Positions 24,080-32,302 of a DNA stretch of 32,784 bases are shown here, piece after piece. The stretch covers positions 1 through 32,784 of the forward strand of contig LJUQ01000041.1 in the NCBI GenBank assembly GCA_001304505.1, read 5' to 3'. The DNA is from Bacteroides sp. SM23_62_1 (GTDB taxonomy: Bacteria; Bacteroidota; Bacteroidia; Bacteroidales; SM23-62). A program made the position numbers and the translations under genes. Within the stretch, counting starts at the first letter, position 1; every line of letters starts with the position of its first letter. The notes under the pieces are model-generated. The model was not told the origin of the DNA, did not search any database, and saw nothing but the letters and a program-made list of their open reading frames with translations.

Positions 24080-24087
24080 TACCTTTG
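24080..24087 (+). promoter_or_regulatory. Candidate -7 box for tex
   Basis: Reads TACCTTTG, a perfect TAnnTTTG match, placing the transcript start near 24094 and a leader of about 27 nt before the ATG at 24121. Confidence 0.5.
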
Positions 24088-24120
24088 AACCAGTAACATA
24101 ATCTTACAATTATATTTTAA

Positions 24121-26262
24121 ATGTCTGGTAATGAATTAAATAGTAAATATTTTCAGCTTATATCCGGGAAACTTAATATAGAAGTATGGAAAGTAGCCAA
24201 CACACTTGAATTACTCTCTGAAGGTGCCACAATTCCATTTATAAGCCGTTACCGTAAAGAAGCTACCGGCAGCCTGGATGAGACACAGATCCTAGAGATT
24301 CAGGTCCAGTACAATAAATTACTGGATATGGATAAGCGGCGGGATACTGTATTACGGAGCATTGAAGAACAGGGTAAGCTGACAGATGAGCTAAGACAGC
24401 AGATCAACAGTGCCGGTACACTTGCAGAACTGGAGGATCTTTATTTACCTTACAGGCCAAAGAAAAAGACAAGGGCATCAGTGGCGAGGGATAATGGCCT
24501 TGAACCGCTTGCAAAAATCATTATCCTGCAGAAAGAGGAAGATATCCGGCGTAAAGCCGGAGAATTTATTTCAGAAAAGGTGCCGACTCATGACGATGCT
24601 TTGCAGGGTGCAAGGGATATAATTGCTGAATGGATCAGTGAAGATAAACATGCCCGGAATGATATCAGAAGGTTGTTTTTCAGGCAATCTGCAATTTCAT
24701 CCCGTATCATTAAAGTAAAGGAAAATGAAGGAATCAAATATAAAGATTACTATACTTTCGATGAAAGCTTAAAAAGGTGTCCTTCACACCGGATCCTTGC
24801 TATCTTCCGGGGGGAATCAGAAGGTTTCCTGAAAGTCAGGATCGGGCCTGATGATGACGAAGCGATCAAAATATTGGAGAAAATATTTGTGAAAGAGGCA
24901 CAACCATCCTCAGATCATGTCAGCATGGCAGTAAGAGATTCATATAAACGGCTCATATTTCCCTCCATTGAATCTGAGTTCAGGCAACTTGCCAGAGAAA
25001 GGGCTGATGATGAAGCAATTAAGGTTTTTGCGAATAATCTCAGGCAACTGCTTCTTGCACCTCCCCTGGGACAAAAAAGAGTACTGGCAATTGATCCTGG
25101 CTTCCGGACAGGATGTAAAGTAGTCTGTCTTGACAGCGAAGGGCAATTGCTGCACAATGAGACGATCTATCCCAATCCACCCCATAATGATAAGATTCTG
25201 GCCACAAAGAAAATGAAATCCCTGGTCAACACCTACCATGTTGAGGCCATTGCCATTGGCAATGGAACCGCAAGCAGGGAAACAGAAAGCTTTATCAAGA
25301 GGATTCGATTTGACCATGATATCCAGGTTTTTGTTGTGAACGAAAGTGGGGCGTCAGTCTATTCTACATCCAAAGTTGCGCGGGATGAATTTCCTGAGTA
25401 TGATGTTACTGTTCGTGGAGCAGTTTCAATCGGGCGGAGGCTGATGGATCCACTGGCTGAACTCGTGAAGATTGATCCCAAATCAATCGGTGTCGGGCAA
25501 TATCAGCATGATGTTGATCAGAACAAATTAAAGACAAGCCTGGATATGGAAGTTGAAAGCTGTGTCAACCTTGTTGGTGTCCATCTGAATACTGCCAGCA
25601 GCCACCTGCTCACATATGTTTCCGGATTGGGCCCTCAACTGGCACAGAGTATTATAACCTATCGTGACCAGCATGGCTCCTTTCATTCCAGGCATGAATT
25701 GATGAATGTAACACGTCTGGGAGCAAGAGCTTTCGAACTATCTGCGGGTTTTCTGAGAATCACAGATGGTGAACATCCGCTGGATAACAGTGCAGTACAT
25801 CCTGAAAGCTATCATATTGTAGAAAAAATGGTCAGTGACCTGGATTGCTCCATCGCTGATTTAATAAATCAACCTGATCTCCATAAGAAAATAAAACTTG
25901 ATCAATATGTTACTGAAAAAGCCGGCCTTCCAACATTAAAAGATATCATGGCCGAACTGGAAAAACCGGGCCGTGACCCCAGAATGTTCATCAGAGTATT
26001 TGAATTTTCCGCAGAAATCCATTCAATCGAGGATCTGAAAGAAGGCATGATTGTACCGGGAATTGTAACGAATATTACCAATTTCGGAGCTTTTGTTGAT
26101 ATTGGTGTGAAACAGGACGGACTGGTCCACATATCACAGATGGCCGACAGGTATGTATCCAATCCTTCAGAAGTTGTCAGGATCCATCAACACGTTAAAG
26201 TAAAGATCCTGTCTGTGGATGTTGAAAGAAAAAGGATACAATTGTCGATGAAAAACCTTTGA
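24121..26262 (+). CDS. tex: Tex family RNA-binding transcription accessory protein
   Basis: A 713-residue protein with the full Tex architecture. The N-terminal helical domain contains the signature EGATIPFISRYRKEATGSLDE-type segment (residues about 34-55) and LEDLYLPYRPKKKTRA. The YqgF/RNase H-like domain begins near residue 319 with RVLAIDPGFRTGCK. Helix-hairpin-helix units follow, for example SGLGPQLAQSIITYRDQHGSF (about 500-520), and the C terminus is an S1 RNA-binding domain (about 640-711: GIVTNITNFGAFVDIGVKQD, GLVHISQM). Tex is a conserved bacterial protein resembling eukaryotic Spt6, thought to act on transcription elongation through nucleic-acid binding. Length is slightly shorter than the ~770-residue E. 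coli form but no domain is missing. It is monocistronic, flanked by repeat-filled gaps. Confidence 0.97.
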   Translation: MSGNELNSKYFQLISGKLNIEVWKVANTLELLSEGATIPFISRYRKEATGSLDETQILEIQVQYNKLLDMDKRRDTVLRSIEEQGKLTDELRQQINSAGTLAELEDLYLPYRPKKKTRASVARDNGLEPLAKIIILQKEEDIRRKAGEFISEKVPTHDDALQGARDIIAEWISEDKHARNDIRRLFFRQSAISSRIIKVKENEGIKYKDYYTFDESLKRCPSHRILAIFRGESEGFLKVRIGPDDDEAIKILEKIFVKEAQPSSDHVSMAVRDSYKRLIFPSIESEFRQLARERADDEAIKVFANNLRQLLLAPPLGQKRVLAIDPGFRTGCKVVCLDSEGQLLHNETIYPNPPHNDKILATKKMKSLVNTYHVEAIAIGNGTASRETESFIKRIRFDHDIQVFVVNESGASVYSTSKVARDEFPEYDVTVRGAVSIGRRLMDPLAELVKIDPKSIGVGQYQHDVDQNKLKTSLDMEVESCVNLVGVHLNTASSHLLTYVSGLGPQLAQSIITYRDQHGSFHSRHELMNVTRLGARAFELSAGFLRITDGEHPLDNSAVHPESYHIVEKMVSDLDCSIADLINQPDLHKKIKLDQYVTEKAGLPTLKDIMAELEKPGRDPRMFIRVFEFSAEIHSIEDLKEGMIVPGIVTNITNFGAFVDIGVKQDGLVHISQMADRYVSNPSEVVRIHQHVKVKILSVDVERKRIQLSMKNL

Positions 26263-26309
26263 GGAATAGCTGCCGGTTGTATGAAGAAGGCTGAGCCTGG
26301 GCTAAACAA

Positions 26310-26344
26310 GAGTTCTGAGTTCTGAGTTCTGAATACTGAGTGCT
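26310..26344 (+). repeat. Tandem array of 7-bp units, GAGTTCT type
   Basis: Five heptamers in phase: GAGTTCT three times, GAATACT, GAGTGCT. The consensus GARTNCT matches the arrays at 27782-27934. Confidence 0.85.
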
Positions 26345-26410
26345 GCCGCCTGTCCGGAGAACTCGGTAGTTTTAACCAGTAGCCCCCGACGATGGATAAA
26401 ACAGAAAAGA

Positions 26411-26559
26411 GGCTATGTCACAACTAATATTTCACGCAATGATCGCCAAGAAAGCATGAAGTATGCAAAGAATACGTGTCTGTTAACCAACACTTTGCAG
26501 TCTTTGCGAAAACTTTGCGTGCTCTGCGTGAAGCCTTAAATTGAAGTTGTGACATAGCC
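26411..26559. mobile_element. 149-bp MITE-like element with 15-bp terminal inverted repeats
   Basis: Terminal repeats are GGCTATGTCACAACT (26411-26425) and its exact complement (26545-26559). A second inner pair, TTCACGCA (26431-26438) and TGCGTGAA (26525-26532), is also perfect. The inside is made of GCAAAG / CTTTGCG-type words and has no ORF. No obvious target-site duplication was recognised, so it may be a palindromic repeat rather than a true miniature transposon. Confidence 0.6.
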
Positions 26560-26574
26560 CCACATTCTGATAGT

Positions 26575-27762
26575 TTATTCAACGTACAGCACCAGACCCT
26601 TTAAATACTCCCCTTCCGGGTGATAGATGCTGACAGGATGGTCGGGAGGCTGGGAGAGCTGGTACAGGATACGAACTTTACGGCCGGCATTTGCAGCAGC
26701 CGCAAAGACTGATTTCCTGAAGTTTTCCCTGCTTACAACCTGGGAACAACTGAAAGTATAAACAATACCTCCGGGATTAATGATTTCAAAAATCCTGGTG
26801 TTCAGTCTTTTGTATCCCTGGAGAGCATTGGCAAGAACATGCTGGTGTTTCGCAAATGCGGGAGGATCCGCAATAATCAGATCATATTTATCTGTTGTAT
26901 TTTGAAGAAAAGATGAAACATCTTCAACAAATGTTTTATGTTCCGCATTATGTCCAATATTTTTTTGAACATTCTGATTTGCATGTTCAATAGCCCTTGA
27001 TGAACTGTCGACCGTATGAACAACTTTTGCACCTCCCCTGAGTGCATAAACAGAAAAACCTCCTGTATATCCGAACAGGTTTAAAACAGATCTCCCGGCA
27101 GACATCGTTCCAAGCAATTTCCTGTTCTCCCTCTGATCAATATAAAAGCCCGTTTTCTGTCCATCTTCCCAATCAATAATGAATGTATTTCCATATTCGA
27201 TGACCTCTTTATCTCCGGCACTTTCAAGAAGATATCCATCAAGGATCCTGGTTCCTTCCAACCCTGTGAGCGTCGAAGAACTTTTATTATAAACACCTGT
27301 TAATTTTTTACCCACGATATTTTTTAAGCTTTCAACGACTCCGTCTATTTCCCTGAATAAACCTGTTGAATGGAACTGTGTCACAACAGTACCATTATAA
27401 TAATCGATGATAAGCCCCGGCAGGCCATCTCCCTCCCCGTTAACCATCCTGAATACATTGATTTCAGGATGATCAGTCAATCCGATCTCCTCCCTGCATT
27501 TATATGCTGCAGAAATATTTTGCTGAATGGTTTTATGTACATTATCAACCGGCTTAAATGAGATTATTCTCACAGCAATCGAACCATTCGCATAATGGCC
27601 TGCACCAAGGAATTCGTCTTTATTTGAATAGACCTCAACCAGGTCACCTTCCGAGGGAAATCCATGGATTTTCTTGATGGCTCCTGAAAATACCCAGGGA
27701 TGAAACCGTCGAATTGATTGATCTTTACCCGATTTAAGAATAATACGTATTTTTTCAGCCAT
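26575..27762 (-). CDS. rlmI: Class I SAM-dependent rRNA cytosine-C5 methyltransferase (RlmI-like)
   Basis: A 395-residue protein. An N-terminal PUA domain (about 1-75: RRFHPWVFSGAI, GDLVEVYSNKDEFLGAGHY) is followed by an EEHEE-like linker with MVNGEGDGLPGLIIDYYNG and a Rossmann methyltransferase domain. Motif I is LNLFGYTGGFSVYA (228-240), the acidic loop is HTVDSSSRAI (249-258), motif IV is LIIADPPAFAK (295-305), and FSCSQ carries the presumed catalytic Cys339. This matches RlmI, which makes 5-methylcytosine at C1962 of E. coli 23S rRNA; the exact target in this organism is inferred. The length equals the family norm. It stands upstream of no partner gene on its strand and faces tex across the repeat gap. 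Confidence 0.93.
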   Translation of the reverse strand: MAEKIRIILKSGKDQSIRRFHPWVFSGAIKKIHGFPSEGDLVEVYSNKDEFLGAGHYANGSIAVRIISFKPVDNVHKTIQQNISAAYKCREEIGLTDHPEINVFRMVNGEGDGLPGLIIDYYNGTVVTQFHSTGLFREIDGVVESLKNIVGKKLTGVYNKSSSTLTGLEGTRILDGYLLESAGDKEVIEYGNTFIIDWEDGQKTGFYIDQRENRKLLGTMSAGRSVLNLFGYTGGFSVYALRGGAKVVHTVDSSSRAIEHANQNVQKNIGHNAEHKTFVEDVSSFLQNTTDKYDLIIADPPAFAKHQHVLANALQGYKRLNTRIFEIINPGGIVYTFSCSQVVSRENFRKSVFAAAANAGRKVRILYQLSQPPDHPVSIYHPEGEYLKGLVLYVE

Positions 27763-27781
27763 CGTTAATAGTTAAAGCTCT

Positions 27782-27934
27782 GAGTGCTGAATTCTGAGTG
27801 TTGAGCACAGAGGATTGAGTAATAAGCATTCCACTCACGATACCCCACTCAAGACCTACAACTCACAACTCACGATTCACGACTCACGACTCATGACTCA
27901 CGACTCACGATTCACGACTCACGATTCACGACTC
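27782..27934. repeat. Two heptad arrays meeting head to head
   Basis: On the plus strand seven heptamers run 27782-27830: GAGTGCT, GAATTCT, GAGTGTT, GAGCACA, GAGGATT, GAGTAAT, AAGCATT. On the minus strand about fifteen run from 27934 down to 27831, mostly GAGTCGT and GAATCGT, then GAGTTGT twice, AGGTCTT, GAGTGGG, GTATCGT and GAGTGG. Both keep phase and share GARTNNT with 26310-26344. The right end includes the last two codons and stop of the exonuclease gene. Confidence 0.85.
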
Positions 27935-28504
27935 GAAACTACGGAGCCGCTTATAAATCTCATAACAGACCCACGCGTCAGTCGCTGCATAAACCAGTTG
28001 TGCCTGTGATAACAGGTTGTTTTCCCAGTTTGATGTTTGTTGTGATTTGGATATCCTGAAATTCAACACAATCGCTGTCAGCTTGGTTAGCCCTTTCGAT
28101 TCAATTCCAAATTTGGTGGCATATTTCTGCAGGTCAATAAATCCATCAGGCACTATTTCACGATGCATAGCAAGGTCATTTAAATCATCATGCAATGCCA
28201 CTCCTACTTTGATTATCCCGGGATCTGCAATTATATCAGCCATTCGATCAGGTAATCCTATCCGGTTCAACCTGAATAAAAATGCATGTGTCCGGTTGGC
28301 AAACTGTACCATTGCAGGTTTGTTCATTATACCCTTTCTGAAAGTTGGCCTGGTCTCTGTATCAAATCCCCACAATTTTTCTTTCTGAATAACCGGAAAA
28401 TATTTTTCGAAAGAAGGAATATTGTCGATAACAGTGATCATGCCTTCGAAGGTTTTCCTCGGAAGCTGCCGTATCTCTTCCTTGGTGATGGTAGATTGAA
28501 ACAT
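27926..28504 (-). CDS. DEDDy 3'-5' exonuclease domain protein (RNase D-like)
   Basis: A 192-residue protein consisting of one DnaQ-like 3'-5' exonuclease domain. The four catalytic acids are visible: LWGFDTETRP (Asp48, Glu50; motif I), GVALHDDLNDL (acid at 106-110; motif II) and LVYAATDAWVCYEIY (Tyr172, Asp176; motif III of the DEDDy class). The domain resembles RNase D and the WRN exonuclease, but no HRDC domain follows, so it is the short form common in Bacteroidota, probably an RNA or DNA 3' trimmer. Its last residues (FES) and stop codon fall inside the heptad repeat array, so the 3' end of the gene has been shaped by or has grown into the repeat. Start ATG at 28504 is the natural one. 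Confidence 0.92.
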   Translation of the reverse strand: MFQSTITKEEIRQLPRKTFEGMITVIDNIPSFEKYFPVIQKEKLWGFDTETRPTFRKGIMNKPAMVQFANRTHAFLFRLNRIGLPDRMADIIADPGIIKVGVALHDDLNDLAMHREIVPDGFIDLQKYATKFGIESKGLTKLTAIVLNFRISKSQQTSNWENNLLSQAQLVYAATDAWVCYEIYKRLRSFES

Positions 28505-28577
28505 GAAAAATATAAAATTTACGATACCATTCCAGCACTTTGGAGTCAGTTATTAATAATATTTGCCACGACCGAGG

Positions 28578-28735
28578 AGGTTGTGTGCAAAGTTCTTAAA
28601 GGCTTCTCGCAGATAATCGCAGATTATGCCGCAGATTTCGCAGATATTTAAAATCAGCGCATTAAATTTTGCGAAATTTCGTTTTAAATCTGCTGAATCT
28701 GCGCGAAACAAAAAAAGAGCCTTTTCACACAGCCT
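28578..28735. repeat. Imperfect terminal-repeat element built of CGCAGAT words
   Basis: Outer arms AGGTTGTGTGCAAAG (28578-28592) and CTTTTCACACAGCCT (28721-28735) match inverted at 12 of 15 positions. Inside, CGCAGAT occurs at 28608, 28618, 28630 and 28639, and the opposite arm has ATCTGC at 28688 and 28697. It fills most of the 252-bp gap between recQ and the exonuclease gene, which has no ORF. Confidence 0.6.
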
Positions 28736-28756
28736 ATGAAGTCGTGGGCTTTAATT

Positions 28757-30691
28757 TTATGTCTTACTGTTTCTTTTTTTTTGCTTTTCCCTTTTTAATT
28801 TCAGCGTATGATCTTTATTCAGCATCAACCTGTCATTATCCAGCAGCCACCTGATTACGTGGAGTGCTTTATTTTCTCCCCCTGTAACTGAATTAGCCAG
28901 TTCTTCCATCGACATGTATTTGCCGGTAAGAAGGTCACTTATTTCATTCTCAATCTGTTCGAATTCATACTTATCGAGATTGAGTTCTTCTTTACGAAGG
29001 CAAACATCACACTGATTACAACGATTTACCTTCTTTTCACCAAAATATTTCAGGAAGTATACACTTCTGCATGTCCTGTCGTCAGATGCATACCGGATTA
29101 CTTCATGGATCCTTTTTATATAACGGTCTTTACGGTCTTTATAATGCTCCCTGGATATTCTCAGATCTTTAACATCCAATCTTTCTTCGGTAAATATAAT
29201 CACAGGTGTCCTTTTTTGCGGAAGATACCGGATAATACCCATACTATTGAGCCTTTTAAGATATTCAACAATCACCTCTATCCCTACACCCGCTTTCCGG
29301 GCGAGGGAATCTTCATATATTGTGACGTATTCCGTAAACACCCCTGTATATGTTCGCAGCAATAATTTAATAAAGGTATCAAAATCCTCATTTGCCAGCT
29401 GAAACCTGTAAAGTTCATCTCTTCCTGTCAGGAACTTTATTTTTGGTGGATTAAATATCTCTTCTGTCAGTTCAATGTAGCCAGCCATCTGAAGTATTTT
29501 AAGACTGCTGTAAATAACCAGGATATTTTTACTGTATCGTGATGCAAATTCGGCCACGTTAAAGTCGAAAACCTGGTTTTTGCCTGCCCCGATGGGTAAC
29601 TGGAAATAATTACCAAGAGCCCTGTATATTTGTTTTATTACATCAGGCTCTGGAAAGTTTGTAGCTATTCGTTTTTCTGCTCTTGATTTATCTCCATCAT
29701 TGAACAGCAGTATGGCATGCGCAATTTTATTATCCCTTCCAGCACGGCCTGCCTCCTGGAAGTACTCCTCAAGGGAATCAGGAAGATCATAATGAATCAC
29801 AAAACGGACATCTGCTTTATCGATGCCCATACCAAAGGCATTTGTTGCGATCATGATTCTGATCCTGCCGGTCATCCATTCATGATGTTTCCTGTTTCTG
29901 ACCGGGTGGGTCAGTCCGGCATGATAATAGTCACATGAGATACCGTTCTGCTGAAGATAAAGGGCTAATTCTCTTGTGTTTTTACGGCTTCGCACATATA
30001 TAATACCGCTACCCTTGAGCTGTCCCGCCATCCGCAGGCAATATTTTTGTTTGTTTTCTGTTGTTCTGACATTGTATACGAGGTTTTTCCTCTCAAAGGT
30101 AATCCTGAGTACATTTTTCTGTCTGAATTTCAATTTATCCTGAATATCTTCCACCACCTCCGGAGTAGCTGTTGCTGTAAGTGCAAGTAAGGGAACCTCC
30201 GGGAGATATTCACGTAATTCAACAATTCGCAAATAAGAAGGACGGAAATCATATCCCCATTGGGAGATACAATGTGCTTCATCCACGGCAATCAGGTCCA
30301 CATTCATCTTTTCCAGTCTGACCCTGAAAATCTCGGTTCCGATTCTTTCAGGTGAAATATAGAGGAATTTATAATTTCCATAGATGGCATTGTCCAGGGT
30401 AACATCAATCTCATCGCGGGACATACCAGAATGGACAGCAATAGCCCTGATATCACGTTGATTCAGTTTATCAACCTGATCTTTCATAAGAGCAATTAAG
30501 GGGGTGATAACCAGGCATATCCCCTCCTTCGCCAGTGCCGGAACCTGAAATGTGATGGATTTACCGCCACCGGTTGGCATCAATCCCAGCGTATCCCGGC
30601 CTGCAGCGATGGATTTGATGATCTCATCCTGTAACGGTCGAAATTCTTTATAACCCCAGTATTTGCCGAGTATTTGCTGATAAATATTCAT
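28757..30691 (-). CDS. recQ: RecQ-family ATP-dependent DNA helicase, no HRDC domain
   Basis: A 644-residue protein. Superfamily 2 helicase motifs are complete: motif 0 FRPLQDEII, motif I MPTGGGKS (Lys44), motif II VDEAHCISQWGYDFRP (137-151), motif III ALTATAT, motif IV GIIYVRSRKNT, motif V IATNAFGMGIDKADVRFVIH and motif VI QEAGRAGRD. The RecQ zinc-binding region is present as RTCRSVYFLKYFG and CNQCDVC (four Cys), followed by a winged-helix-like segment. The C-terminal HRDC domain found in E. coli RecQ is replaced by a short charged helical tail ending KLKREKQKKRNSKT. The function is unwinding of DNA forks and junctions in repair. It is divergent from guaB with 96 bp between them; the exonuclease gene follows on the same strand. 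Confidence 0.96.
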   Translation of the reverse strand: MNIYQQILGKYWGYKEFRPLQDEIIKSIAAGRDTLGLMPTGGGKSITFQVPALAKEGICLVITPLIALMKDQVDKLNQRDIRAIAVHSGMSRDEIDVTLDNAIYGNYKFLYISPERIGTEIFRVRLEKMNVDLIAVDEAHCISQWGYDFRPSYLRIVELREYLPEVPLLALTATATPEVVEDIQDKLKFRQKNVLRITFERKNLVYNVRTTENKQKYCLRMAGQLKGSGIIYVRSRKNTRELALYLQQNGISCDYYHAGLTHPVRNRKHHEWMTGRIRIMIATNAFGMGIDKADVRFVIHYDLPDSLEEYFQEAGRAGRDNKIAHAILLFNDGDKSRAEKRIATNFPEPDVIKQIYRALGNYFQLPIGAGKNQVFDFNVAEFASRYSKNILVIYSSLKILQMAGYIELTEEIFNPPKIKFLTGRDELYRFQLANEDFDTFIKLLLRTYTGVFTEYVTIYEDSLARKAGVGIEVIVEYLKRLNSMGIIRYLPQKRTPVIIFTEERLDVKDLRISREHYKDRKDRYIKRIHEVIRYASDDRTCRSVYFLKYFGEKKVNRCNQCDVCLRKEELNLDKYEFEQIENEISDLLTGKYMSMEELANSVTGGENKALHVIRWLLDNDRLMLNKDHTLKLKREKQKKRNSKT

Positions 30692-30747
30692 GTTGTATCA
30701 ATGGATTTTCGGATCGAATCCATTGACACAATATCGACATTTTTTTG

Positions 30748-30755
30748 TATTTTCG
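30748..30755 (+). promoter_or_regulatory. Possible -7 box for guaB (one mismatch)
   Basis: TATTTTCG differs from TAnnTTTG at one base, with a TTG at 30723-30725 upstream (22-bp spacer). It would start transcription about 25 bp before the guaB ATG. Weaker than the other boxes in this window. Confidence 0.3.
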
Positions 30756-30787
30756 CACAATTTTAGACTAACCAAAAATTATGAGCC

Positions 30788-32257
30788 ATGACTTTTGAGG
30801 ATCAGAAAATTATATCTGAAGGACTCACATTCGATGATGTCCTTCTTTTGCCCTCCTATTCTGAAGTATTACCACGGGATGTTGATTTAAAAACAATGTT
30901 TTCCAGGAATATTGTGATGAATATCCCGATTGTCTCTGCAGCAATGGATACCGTAACAGAGGCTGACCTTGCCATAGCTATTGCCAGGGAGGGAGGGATC
31001 GGCGTGATCCATAAGAATATGAATATTGATGAACAGGCCAAACAGGTTAGAAAAGTTAAAAGGGCTGAAAATATTATGATTCTTGATCCGATTACTATTC
31101 AAGAAGATGGCACCATTGCTGAAGCACTAAACCTGATGCAGGAATATAAAATCGGAGGCATTCCGGTTGTCAATAGCGATAAGAAATTAATAGGGATTGT
31201 CACCAACCGTGACCTGCGGTTTGAGACAGCAATGAACAGGCCGGTCAGAGAAGTGATGACTACCGAACGCATCATTACCACAACTCAGAAAACTGACCTG
31301 GTCAAGGCAGCGGAGATTTTACAGGAACATAAGATAGAGAAACTGCCGGTCGTTGACGGAGAGGACCGCCTGATTGGCCTTATCACCTATAAAGATATCA
31401 CCAAATCAAAAGACAGGCCTAATTCCTGCAAAGATCCCCAGGGGAGACTCCGCGTAGCCGCCGGAGTGGGTGTTGCAACAGATGGACTTGACAGGGTTGC
31501 TGCACTTGTGGAAGCAGATGTTGATGCTATTGTGATTGATACAGCCCATGGTCATACAAAAAGTGTTCTGGACATGCTGAAAAGGGCCAAGAAGGAATTT
31601 CCGGATGTTGACATTGTAGCCGGGAATATTGGAACGGCTGATGCAGCCAAAGATATGGTCAAGGCTGGTGCAGATGCAGTAAAGGTGGGTATTGGCCCCG
31701 GTTCAATCTGTACAACAAGGGTTATCGCAGGAGTTGGAATACCACAATTAACAGCCATCTTCGATGTTGCCAGTGCCATCAAAGGTAGCGGAATTCCTGT
31801 TATTGCCGATGGCGGTATTCGCTATTCGGGAGATATCACCAAAGCAATCGCTGCCGGCGCCTATTCCATTATGACCGGTACCATGTTCGCAGGAGTTGAA
31901 GAATCTCCCGGTGAAACAATCATTTACAACGGAAGAAAATATAAATCTTACCGTGGGATGGGATCTATTGAAGCCATGCAGCAGGGATCAAAAGACAGGT
32001 ACTTCCAGGATATGGAAAATGATATCGAAAAACTGGTTCCCGAAGGAATTACTGCCAGGGTGCCCTTCAAAGGCAACATGTCGGAAGTAATCTACCAGAT
32101 GATTGGTGGCCTGAGAGCAGGTATGGGATATTGTGGTGCAGAAAATATCGCCAGACTTCAGGAAGCAAAATTTATCAGGGTAACAAGCTCGGGTGTTATT
32201 GAAAGTCATCCACATGATGTTACAATCACACGTGAAGCCCCAAATTACAGCCGGTAA
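30788..32257 (+). CDS. guaB: Inosine-5'-monophosphate dehydrogenase
   Basis: A 489-residue enzyme of normal length that oxidises IMP to XMP with NAD+, the committed step of GMP synthesis. The N-terminal [21 protein letters not shown] opens the TIM barrel. Two CBS domains (about 95-205: [43 protein letters not shown]) are inserted for nucleotide regulation. The catalytic loop is [17 protein letters not shown] with Cys308, followed by [15 protein letters not shown], the MTGTMFAG phosphate site and the [10 protein letters not shown] flap. An upstream ATG at 30781 is out of frame and closes at once; the one at 30788 is used. The SurA-like gene starts 45 bp downstream on the same strand and may be co-transcribed. 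Confidence 0.98.
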   Translation: MTFEDQKIISEGLTFDDVLLLPSYSEVLPRDVDLKTMFSRNIVMNIPIVSAAMDTVTEADLAIAIAREGGIGVIHKNMNIDEQAKQVRKVKRAENIMILDPITIQEDGTIAEALNLMQEYKIGGIPVVNSDKKLIGIVTNRDLRFETAMNRPVREVMTTERIITTTQKTDLVKAAEILQEHKIEKLPVVDGEDRLIGLITYKDITKSKDRPNSCKDPQGRLRVAAGVGVATDGLDRVAALVEADVDAIVIDTAHGHTKSVLDMLKRAKKEFPDVDIVAGNIGTADAAKDMVKAGADAVKVGIGPGSICTTRVIAGVGIPQLTAIFDVASAIKGSGIPVIADGGIRYSGDITKAIAAGAYSIMTGTMFAGVEESPGETIIYNGRKYKSYRGMGSIEAMQQGSKDRYFQDMENDIEKLVPEGITARVPFKGNMSEVIYQMIGGLRAGMGYCGAENIARLQEAKFIRVTSSGVIESHPHDVTITREAPNYSR

Positions 32258-32302
32258 TAATATCCATTCTTATACGTTATTAAAGAATTAAAATCTCAAA
32301 TC

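Larger units (their letters stand above)
23479..24120. other. 642-bp non-coding region between divergent pspC-like and tex genes
   Basis: No gene is seen. It holds two opposed arrays of a 46-47 bp repeat (23551-23670 and 23779-23996), two strong hairpins between them, and candidate promoters at each end. A plus-strand ORF at 23758-24021 translates the right array itself and shows only repeat-derived sequence. Confidence 0.75.
26263..26574. other. 312-bp convergent gap with heptad array and an inverted-repeat element
   Basis: No gene is seen. The gap between the convergent tex and rRNA methyltransferase genes holds a 7-bp array (26310-26344) and a 149-bp element with perfect terminal inverted repeats (26411-26559). 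No classical stem plus T-run terminator is evident. Confidence 0.7.
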
